Origin: Clostridiales bacterium
GTDB taxonomy: Bacteria > Bacillota > Clostridia > Peptostreptococcales > Anaerovoracaceae
Direction of reading: 5' to 3'
DNA length: 10,632 bases
Assembly (NCBI GenBank): GCA_012511395.1
Contig: JAAZGD010000051.1
Span: 1 to 10,632 of the forward strand
In this document: one piece after another, positions 5,418 through 10,632 of the stretch
How the letters are laid out: each line of letters begins with the position of its first letter
Position numbering within the stretch: the first letter of the stretch is position 1
Position numbers and translations under genes: made by a program
The notes under the pieces: generated by a model
Told to the model about the DNA's origin: nothing
Databases searched by the model: none
What the model saw: the letters and a program-made list of their open reading frames with translations, nothing else

Positions 5418-6563
5418 ATGGATTTTCAGCTCACGAAAGAGCAACTCTTTGTTCGAAAGATGGTGCGTGAATTTGCGGCAAACGAAGTAGAACCCATCGC
5501 TGCCGATATCGATAAAGAACATCGTTTCCCTGTAGAAACCGTAGAAAAGATGGGGCAATACGGTTTGATGGGTATTCCTTTTCCCGCAAAGTACGGTGGG
5601 ACCGGCGGAGACAATGTAGCATATGCCATCGCGGTGGAAGAGTTGTCAAGAGTTTGCGGCACCACCGGTGTTATTTGTTCCGCTCACACTTCCCTTTGCG
5701 GATGGCCGATTTACGCATGGGGCACGGATGAACAGAAGGAAAAATATCTTCCCGATTTGTTATCCGGCAGGAAGTTGGGAGCTTTTGGATTGACAGAACC
5801 CAATGCAGGATCCGATGCGGCAGGTCAGCAAACTCGTGCCCAGGATATTGGAGATTCCTGGTGCATTAACGGAGCCAAAGTTTTCATAACAAACGGCGGC
5901 TACGCAGATGTTTTTGTAATAATGGCCATGACAGACAAATCCAAGGGAACCCGCGGAGGAATCTCTGCCTTTATTGTAGAAAAGGAAGATGAGGGTTTCT
6001 GCATAGGTAAGACCGAAGACAAGATGGGTATTTGCGCTTCTTCTACAACGGAGCTCATTTTCCAGAATTGCAGAATCCCTAAGGATCGCATTCTTGGTAA
6101 AGTTGGAGAAGGCTTTAAGGTAGCCATGTCCACATTGGATGGAGGAAGAATTGGAATTGCCTCTCAAGCCCTTGGTATTGCTCAAGGTGCTTTTGATGTG
6201 ACGGTAGAGTACATGAAGGCCAGAAAGCAATTCGGGAAGAAGCTTTCTCAAATGCAGGCTCTTCAATTTGAAATGGCAGACATGCAAACCCGCATTGAAG
6301 CAGCAAGGCTTTTGATTTACCAAGCCGCAAACATGAAAGATAATAATTTGAAGTATGGCCCTAAATCAGCCATGGCTAAATTATTTGCGGCAGAAACAGC
6401 CATGTATGTTACAACCAAATGTGTTCAGTTACATGGGGGATATGGTTATACCAAGGACTACCCTGTAGAACGAATGATGAGAGATGCCAAGATTACAGAA
6501 ATATATGAAGGCACCTCCGAAGTGCAAAAATTGGTTATTGCTGCCGATATTTTTGCGAAATAA
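5418..6563 (+). CDS. Acyl-CoA dehydrogenase, short-chain/butyryl-CoA dehydrogenase type, 381 aa
   Basis: A full-length FAD-dependent acyl-CoA dehydrogenase of the SCAD/Bcd branch. It has the signature GAFGLTEPNAGSD (121-133), WCINGAKVFITNGG (148-161), the flavin/CoA region RKQFGKKLSQMQALQF (269-284) and the catalytic base Glu364 in TEIYEGTSEVQ, the arrangement seen in Bcd and mammalian SCAD. With the EtfB and EtfA encoded directly downstream (15 nt to etfB) it would reduce a short-chain enoyl-CoA such as crotonyl-CoA, using NADH and reducing ferredoxin. The exact acyl substrate is open. Neighbouring crt, hbd and thl genes of a classical butyrate operon are absent, and Fd-fused EtfA also accompanies caffeyl-CoA reductase (CarCDE) of Acetobacterium. 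ATG 5418 has AAGGAGG 5 nt upstream. It is cytoplasmic and acts in complex with the Etf. Strictly the product could be called bcd-like; the symbol is withheld because the substrate is uncertain. Confidence 0.93.
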   Translation: MDFQLTKEQLFVRKMVREFAANEVEPIAADIDKEHRFPVETVEKMGQYGLMGIPFPAKYGGTGGDNVAYAIAVEELSRVCGTTGVICSAHTSLCGWPIYAWGTDEQKEKYLPDLLSGRKLGAFGLTEPNAGSDAAGQQTRAQDIGDSWCINGAKVFITNGGYADVFVIMAMTDKSKGTRGGISAFIVEKEDEGFCIGKTEDKMGICASSTTELIFQNCRIPKDRILGKVGEGFKVAMSTLDGGRIGIASQALGIAQGAFDVTVEYMKARKQFGKKLSQMQALQFEMADMQTRIEAARLLIYQAANMKDNNLKYGPKSAMAKLFAAETAMYVTTKCVQLHGGYGYTKDYPVERMMRDAKITEIYEGTSEVQKLVIAADIFAK

Positions 6564-6578
6564 GAAAGGAGGGCTACC

Positions 6579-7382
6579 ATGGGACTAAGAATTATCGTCT
6601 GTGCCAAACAAGTGCCGGACACTAACGAAATTAAAATTAATCCTAAAACCGGAACTTTGATCAGAGAAGGTGTTCCCAGCATACTGAACCATGATGATGC
6701 CAATGCTCTTGAAGAAGCATTACGCATTAAGGACCGGTATCCTGATACCCATATAACTGTGGTTACGATGGGCCCGCCTCAGGCAAAGGACATGTTGATC
6801 GAATGTTTAGCCAAAGGAGCAGATGAAGCAGTTTTAGCTTCTGATCGTGCCTTGGGAGGCTCGGACACATGGGCTACTTCCAATGCAATAGCGGCGGCCA
6901 TTCAAAAACTGGGTGAATATGATATCATCTTTGCAGGAAGGCAAGCTATAGATGGAGACACTGCTCAGGTAGGACCTCAGATAGCAGAAAAGCTGGGACT
7001 GCCACAGGTCACATATGTTCAAGATTTCCAGCTTGAAGAAGACTTAAAGACCATTACGGTAAAAAGAGCTTTAGAAGACGGATATGAAGTAATTCGTCTC
7101 AAAACCCCATGCATGTTAACTACTATAAAGGAACTAAATAAACCACGGTATATGCATATTGCAGGGATTTATCAGGCCTGTGCTGCCGACATTCCCACAT
7201 GGAATGCTGCAGATCTTAATGTAGACCCGGATAAAGAGGTAGGCTTAGACGCCTCCCCTACTAATGTATTCAGATCCTTTACTCCCCTTCCTAAAGGGAA
7301 AGGCCAGATGATCGAGGGGGACTGCGAAAAAGATATAGGGCAGCAGTTAATCATTCGTTTAAAGTCAAAGCACATCATTTAA
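6579..7382 (+). CDS. etfB: Electron transfer flavoprotein beta subunit, bifurcating type
   Basis: At 267 residues it fits the EtfB family. The N-terminus IIVCAKQVPDTNEIKI is typical. GRQAIDGDTAQVGP (120-133) is the signature that binds the bifurcating beta-FAD in the electron-bifurcating Etf group; non-bifurcating EtfB proteins bind AMP in the corresponding place. TTIKELNKPRYMHI (in the 180-195 region) is the characteristic EtfB helix segment. NADH would donate a hydride to this FAD, which splits electrons between a high-potential acceptor (the dehydrogenase via alpha-FAD) and ferredoxin. The gene starts 15 nt after the dehydrogenase stop with AGGAGG in the gap, and etfA follows after 12 nt, so all three are clearly co-transcribed. 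The bifurcating assignment is motif-based; activity is inferred. Confidence 0.95.
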   Translation: MGLRIIVCAKQVPDTNEIKINPKTGTLIREGVPSILNHDDANALEEALRIKDRYPDTHITVVTMGPPQAKDMLIECLAKGADEAVLASDRALGGSDTWATSNAIAAAIQKLGEYDIIFAGRQAIDGDTAQVGPQIAEKLGLPQVTYVQDFQLEEDLKTITVKRALEDGYEVIRLKTPCMLTTIKELNKPRYMHIAGIYQACAADIPTWNAADLNVDPDKEVGLDASPTNVFRSFTPLPKGKGQMIEGDCEKDIGQQLIIRLKSKHII

Positions 7383-7394
7383 GGGGGAGATAAA

Positions 7395-8675
7395 ATGGCT
7401 ATTGTAGTAGTAAAGGATAAGTGTAGAGGTTGCAAGCTCTGCATAAAAGCTTGCCCCTTCGATGCAATTATCATGGAAGATAAGCTGGCATTCATCACAG
7501 AAAAATGCACAGCTTGTGGACAGTGTATAGAAGCCTGTCCTTTTGAGGCAATCATTAACACACAGGAAATAAAGGAAGTTGACCTGTCAGACTATAAAAA
7601 CATTTGGGTTTTTGCAGAGCAGAGAAAAGGTAAACTGATGAATGTGGCGCTGGAACTCATTGGCGAAGGATATAGACTTGCCCGTGAAATCAGTGAGGAT
7701 ACTAAAGTTTGTGCCGTTCTTGTAGGTCAGGACATTGAACATCTGGTGAATGAGTGCTATGCCTATGGAGCAGACCAGGTTTATCTGATTCAAGATGAGC
7801 TTTTAAGAAATTACACAACTGATGGATATACCAAGGTTATCACTGATGCAGTTAAAACATATAAGCCTGAAATCGTAGTATATGGTGCTACGCATATTGG
7901 CAGAGACTTAGCACCACGTGTTGCAGCCAGATTAAATACAGGACTTACTGCAGACTGTACAAGACTTGATGTGGATATTAACAGCTACATCAAATACGCA
8001 GCAGAAAATACTACTTTGGATGTATCTACATTGGATCCAAAGGATACAAGCAAAGGTCTAAAGCAAACAAGGCCTGCCTTCGGCGGAAACTTGATGGCCA
8101 CCATTATATGCCCAAGGACAAGACCTCAGATGTCTACCGTCAGGCCCGGAGTTATGCAGAAAAAAGAATACAATCCTGAAGCCTGCGGTGAATTGATTGA
8201 AATCACTCCCGCTATAGGCGAAAAGGATATCCGAACAGAAATTCTTGAAATAGTGAAATCCACAAAGGAAATAGTCAGCTTGACAGACGCCAAAATCATT
8301 TGTTCGGGAGGCCGTGGATTAGGCGAAGCTTGTGGATTCGATTTAATAAAGGAATTTGCAGACAAAGTGGGAGGCGTAGTAGGAGCTTCAAGAGCAGCTG
8401 TAGACTCAGGTTGGATTGATCACGCCAACCAAGTAGGACAAACAGGCACCACAGTAAAACCAAATATTTATTTTGCCTGCGGAATTTCCGGAGCTATTCA
8501 GCATTTAGCCGGCATGCAGACTTCTGACATTATTGTGGCTATTAACAAGGATCCGGATGCCCCCATATTTGAAGTGGCAGATTATGGTATCGTGGGAGAT
8601 CTTTACAAGGTCATACCGGAAATAATTGGCGCATGGGACCAGGCGGAACAACTCTATGACCAGTCTACAAAGTAA
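7395..8675 (+). CDS. etfA: Electron transfer flavoprotein alpha subunit with N-terminal 2x[4Fe-4S] ferredoxin domain
   Basis: The 426 residues comprise an N-terminal bacterial-type ferredoxin domain and then a standard EtfA (about residues 65-426). The ferredoxin domain carries two CxxCxxCxxxCP clusters: C10, C13, C16, C20 and C38, C41, C44, C48. The C-terminal FAD domain shows GGRGLG (315-320), SRAAVDSGW (332-340), VGQTGT (347-352) and GISGAIQH (363-370). Ordinary EtfA proteins are about 320-340 residues, so the extra roughly 65 residues are a true fusion, also seen in CarE of Acetobacterium caffeyl-CoA reductase and in the Etf of bifurcating lactate dehydrogenase. The iron-sulfur domain probably passes low-potential electrons toward or from ferredoxin. 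A GGGGGAG site spanning the etfB stop precedes ATG 7395. The operon ends at the hairpin at 8729. Confidence 0.95.
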   Translation: MAIVVVKDKCRGCKLCIKACPFDAIIMEDKLAFITEKCTACGQCIEACPFEAIINTQEIKEVDLSDYKNIWVFAEQRKGKLMNVALELIGEGYRLAREISEDTKVCAVLVGQDIEHLVNECYAYGADQVYLIQDELLRNYTTDGYTKVITDAVKTYKPEIVVYGATHIGRDLAPRVAARLNTGLTADCTRLDVDINSYIKYAAENTTLDVSTLDPKDTSKGLKQTRPAFGGNLMATIICPRTRPQMSTVRPGVMQKKEYNPEACGELIEITPAIGEKDIRTEILEIVKSTKEIVSLTDAKIICSGGRGLGEACGFDLIKEFADKVGGVVGASRAAVDSGWIDHANQVGQTGTTVKPNIYFACGISGAIQHLAGMQTSDIIVAINKDPDAPIFEVADYGIVGDLYKVIPEIIGAWDQAEQLYDQSTK

Positions 8676-8728
8676 AACACATAGTATAACTTAACAAATA
8701 ATCTATATTTAGTGTAAATGGCACTACA

Positions 8729-8763
8729 GATAAAGACCCGGCGACACGGGCCTTTATCATTTT
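8729..8763 (+). terminator. Intrinsic terminator of the acyl-CoA dehydrogenase-etfBA operon
   Basis: GATAAAG (8729-8735) and CCCG (8737-8740) pair with CGGG (8747-8750) and CTTTATC (8752-8758), with one A-C mismatch and a 6-nt loop. A short T run (8760-8763) follows. The hairpin is strong but the T tract is short. It lies about 55 nt after the etfA stop. Confidence 0.75.
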
Positions 8764-8820
8764 CAGCATAATGATAATCTCCAATCAATTCGTGACCTTT
8801 TCCCTTCCTCCTGTGATAAA

Positions 8821-8946
8821 ATGAAAGAAGGTAGGTTTTCCTTTAGAATTTATAAAGGTGCAATTGAAAATATACAGGATAAGGACTTGTCTAAAGAAAC
8901 AAAAGAAAAGCTTAAGTTGTTTCACAGATCTCTAAAAGGAGGATGA
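8821..8946 (+). CDS. Possible small protein, 41 aa, or remnant of a larger gene
   Basis: A short frame starting MKEGRFSFRIYKG and ending FHRSLKGG with a charged, helix-prone middle (KDLSKETKEKLK). Its stop codon lies inside the spacer between the AGGAGG and the ATG of the next gene, so the two are tightly arranged. No ribosome binding site precedes the ATG. Instead GTGACC (8792-8797) and GATAAA (8815-8820) are spaced 17 bp apart, which looks more like a promoter that would start transcription inside this frame. The frame is open upstream to 8734 without a start, compatible with a decayed 3' end of a longer gene. No family was recognised. Confidence 0.35.
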   Translation: MKEGRFSFRIYKGAIENIQDKDLSKETKEKLKLFHRSLKGG

Positions 8947-8947
8947 A

Positions 8948-9157
8948 ATGATAAAAAGAATCTTTAACCGTAGTGGTAAGTCTTCTTTGGATGAACTTAG
9001 CACCATCATTTTCATAGGAGTAGTTGGTCCCATAGCCATAGGCATTGCCTACCTTCTTTATGTAGCCTTAGATCCCCTTTCAGGTCCTCTTCTCATACTT
9101 ATCGTAATCGCCATAATAGTTAGAAGGTATAGAAAACGAAAAAGGATGAGTAAATGA
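8948..9157 (+). CDS. Small membrane protein with two predicted helices, 69 aa
   Basis: AAAGGAGG sits 5 nt before the ATG, a near-ideal ribosome binding site, so translation is likely. The protein has a charged N-terminus (MIKRIFNRSGKSSLDEL), a hydrophobic segment at about residues 18-41 (STIIFIGVVGPIAIGIAYLL), a short loop DPLSGP, a second hydrophobic segment at about 48-58 (LLILIVIAIIV) and a strongly basic tail (RRYRKRKRMSK). By the positive-inside rule both termini should be cytoplasmic. No conserved family is recognised and the function is unknown. It is convergent with the NTP pyrophosphohydrolase gene, 65 bp away. Confidence 0.65.
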   Translation: MIKRIFNRSGKSSLDELSTIIFIGVVGPIAIGIAYLLYVALDPLSGPLLILIVIAIIVRRYRKRKRMSK

Positions 9158-9222
9158 GGTTGCCAGATTAGTTTATCGCAATAATCATCTAGTTTTTTAT
9201 TACAGCCTTTAAGAATGATATT

Positions 9223-9543
9223 TTATTTCTCTATAACTTCTTTTAACAGTATCCTGTCCTTAAAGCCGCCATGTGCTTGAAGCTTCTCCATTCTAACTTT
9301 TTGGAACTCTTCAAGGGAAGTGTTCTTGTAATCTAAAATAGCATGCATGACTTCACCCATATCAGCCAATTCCTCTATGTCCCCTGTTTCTGTATATTCC
9401 CTGGCCTCTTCAACAAGCTTTTCATTAAGCATCTTTATGTATTCTTCATCAGGCAAGGTTTCGCAGACACATTCCTTTCCGGAATCTTTAATTATTTGTG
9501 GGACTTTGTCTCGAACAAGTTTGTTATAGTTTGTTACTTTCAT
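9223..9543 (-). CDS. MazG-like nucleoside triphosphate pyrophosphohydrolase, 106 aa
   Basis: This is a single-domain member of the all-alpha NTP pyrophosphohydrolase superfamily (COG4997-like), related to MazG and HisE. NYNKLVRDKVPQII at the N-terminus is characteristic. The metal-binding ExxE...ExxD pattern is seen as E46-E49 and E58-D61 within EEAREY and EELADMGEV. Such enzymes hydrolyse NTPs or dNTPs to the monophosphate and pyrophosphate, usually for house-cleaning of aberrant nucleotides; the substrate here is unknown. It is the last gene of a three-gene minus-strand operon. Its ATG (9543) lies 20 bp inside the Nudix gene, with AAGGAG also inside that gene, so translational coupling is likely. 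Confidence 0.88.
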   Translation of the reverse strand: MKVTNYNKLVRDKVPQIIKDSGKECVCETLPDEEYIKMLNEKLVEEAREYTETGDIEELADMGEVMHAILDYKNTSLEEFQKVRMEKLQAHGGFKDRILLKEVIEK

Positions 9544-9916
9544 TTGAAATCTCCTTTAATATATTTTTATCTGCAGGGCAAAAATCATAATCTTTAATCT
9601 CATCAACCTTTATCCAACGAATATCATTATGCTCTATCTTTTTTGGTACCCCTTTAATTATCTGTGTATTAAACACCGTCAGATTAATTGTTATATCATC
9701 ATATTTATGCACTACGCTTGTGAATACATCCATAACTTTAACTTCTATATCCAGTTCTTCTTTTAATTCTCTTTTCAGGGCCTCTTCCTTGGTCTCGCCC
9801 TTATCTACCTTACCACCTGCAAACTCCCAAAGCAAAGGCCTTGCTTTATCCTTAGGCCTTTGGCAGATCATGAATTTATCATTATCCCATATTAATGCTG
9901 CTACTACAAAAACCAT
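9524..9916 (-). CDS. Nudix hydrolase, MutT-like (8-oxo-dGTP diphosphatase type), 130 aa
   Basis: The complete Nudix box GX5EX7REUXEEXGU is present at residues 35-57: G35, E41 and REL-K-EE (49-54). Asp56 replaces the usual Gly, giving EELDI. MutT-like features flank it: VVAALIWDNDKFMICQRP at the N-terminus and LLWEFAGGKV before the box, as in E. coli MutT and related (deoxy)NTP diphosphatases. It would remove oxidised or otherwise harmful nucleotides. The ATG at 9916 has GGAAGAG upstream, and the preceding helicase gene ends 19 nt away. It overlaps the downstream MazG-like gene by 20 bp. The substrate is inferred from family resemblance only. Confidence 0.92.
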   Translation of the reverse strand: MVFVVAALIWDNDKFMICQRPKDKARPLLWEFAGGKVDKGETKEEALKRELKEELDIEVKVMDVFTSVVHKYDDITINLTVFNTQIIKGVPKKIEHNDIRWIKVDEIKDYDFCPADKNILKEISNESNKL

Positions 9917-9935
9917 GTTTTACTCTTCCTTTCTT

Positions 9936-10632
9936 TTATGCAAGCCTTGCCGTGGTTTCAAGGAATTTCCCAGGAATAGGCTTATCAAGCTCCCATATTA
10001 TGTTCATGGGGTTACTCCCTTGGGACTCTTTAAAAGTTGATGTACCAAGATACGTATAAGGTGCACCCTCTCCACCTTTATCCGATTTATCCTCCCTTAC
10101 AAACAACAACACCTTGCTACCTCTTTTCACATGATTAATATATCTTTGCCCAGTCTTTGAAGATTCCGAGGTAGTGCTTTGGCTTTGCCAATGGAAAAGT
10201 GTTTCATTTATTGAATAATCGTTATACATGGTGGTTTCAGAGTAATACTTTTCCGATTTATTTAAAGTAATCATAAATACATCAAGCTTTTTATCTTCAA
10301 GCCATTTAACGCCCTCCATCATGCTAAATGGATTCATGTAATCCAAAGCAACTAAAAGCTGATCTCTTGTGTATTTACAATGAAGATCTAAAGGTATTTC
10401 ATCCTTAAGCATTTCCCCAATGTTTACCCCTTCATCTACGAAATCAATATGCTCAAGATTGTACTTAAAAACTTCTATCAGTTCATCTACCATCTCTTTA
10501 TTATCTGCAAGCATTCTAAGTTCTTCTGTATTATCAGGATCATTCCAGTTTTTAATCGTCTTACGCCAAATCGTAACATAAAACATATTCAACATTCGTT
10601 GTTCTCTTTTTGATAGGCTACCTAAGGCTATG
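9936..10632 (-). CDS. C-terminal part (DUF3427 region) of a superfamily 2 helicase, truncated by window edge
   Basis: The frame is open to the right edge without a required start, adding I-A-L-G-S-L-S-K-R-E-Q-R before the first internal Met (10595), so this is the tail of a larger protein. The 232 visible residues match the DUF3427 region found at the C-terminus of about 900-1000-residue DEAD/DEAH (SF2) helicases. Recognised segments are PLDLHCKYTRDQLLVAL, DVFMITLNKSEK, ETLFHWQSQSTTSESS, TGQRYINH, KVLLFVRE and APYTYLGTS. The helicase motor and any N-terminal PLD-type nuclease domain, which some members carry, would lie outside the window. It is the first visible gene of an operon with the Nudix (19-nt gap) and MazG-like genes. 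Family members are poorly characterised and have been linked to DNA processing or defence by context only. Confidence 0.85.
   Translation of the reverse strand, partial: IALGSLSKREQRMLNMFYVTIWRKTIKNWNDPDNTEELRMLADNKEMVDELIEVFKYNLEHIDFVDEGVNIGEMLKDEIPLDLHCKYTRDQLLVALDYMNPFSMMEGVKWLEDKKLDVFMITLNKSEKYYSETTMYNDYSINETLFHWQSQSTTSESSKTGQRYINHVKRGSKVLLFVREDKSDKGGEGAPYTYLGTSTFKESQGSNPMNIIWELDKPIPGKFLETTARLA

Noticed and set aside
5760..6323. 187-aa minus-strand frame opposite the acyl-CoA dehydrogenase
   Set aside because: It is antisense to highly conserved dehydrogenase codons with no recognisable domain; a shadow frame.
9166..9197. Terminator between the small membrane protein and the convergent NTP pyrophosphohydrolase (GATTA/TAATC with a later T run)
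   Set aside because: The stem is 5 bp with an 11-nt loop, and the T tract is separated from it by several bases.
1..10632. CRISPR array, insertion sequence with terminal inverted repeats, or rRNA genes
   Set aside because: No regularly spaced repeats, transposase motifs or rRNA signatures were seen when reading through the window.

Overview
The window looks like chromosomal DNA from an anaerobic, low-GC member of the Clostridia. The reasons are an acyl-CoA dehydrogenase with bifurcation-type EtfB and ferredoxin-fused EtfA subunits, AT-rich spacers, strong AGGAGG-type ribosome binding sites, and Gram-positive house-keeping genes (an RsgA GTPase and a YegS/DagK-like lipid kinase). Genus cannot be fixed from sequence alone.

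Layout. Positions 1-455 (-) hold the N-terminal part of a YegS/DagK-type lipid kinase that runs off the left edge. An HD-domain hydrolase (585-1076, +) is divergent from it and is followed after 5 nt by a tRNA-Ser with anticodon CGA (1082-1170). Positions 1241-2762 form a disrupted segment. It starts with a 5' fragment of a SufBD-like clostridial gene. Facing it is an AAA ATPase/DUF4143 gene on the minus strand, broken by a single in-frame TAG but still carrying a near-consensus promoter with an 8-bp inverted repeat over the -10. A minus-strand lipoprotein (2831-3766) and a plus-strand RsgA GTPase (4000-5076) follow, the latter ending in a strong intrinsic terminator.

The metabolic core is a three-gene operon on the plus strand: acyl-CoA dehydrogenase (5418-6563), etfB (6579-7382) and etfA with an N-terminal 2x[4Fe-4S] domain (7395-8675). 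The spacing is tight and a hairpin terminator follows. Together these would couple NADH oxidation to reduction of an enoyl-CoA and of ferredoxin by flavin-based electron bifurcation. The roughly 250-bp spacer upstream is rich in possible operators: a cluster of TGTAT/ATACA half-sites and a Rex-like site overlapping a candidate promoter.

The right end has two small plus-strand ORFs, the second a two-helix membrane protein. Beyond them is a compact minus-strand operon of three genes: the C-terminal part of a DUF3427-type helicase (entering from the right edge), a Nudix hydrolase, and a MazG-like NTP pyrophosphohydrolase overlapping the Nudix gene by 20 bp. This helicase plus two nucleotide-hydrolase set is the most system-like arrangement here. 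It could be nucleotide-pool sanitation linked to DNA repair, or a defence module; the sequence alone does not decide. No CRISPR array, intact insertion sequence or rRNA was seen.
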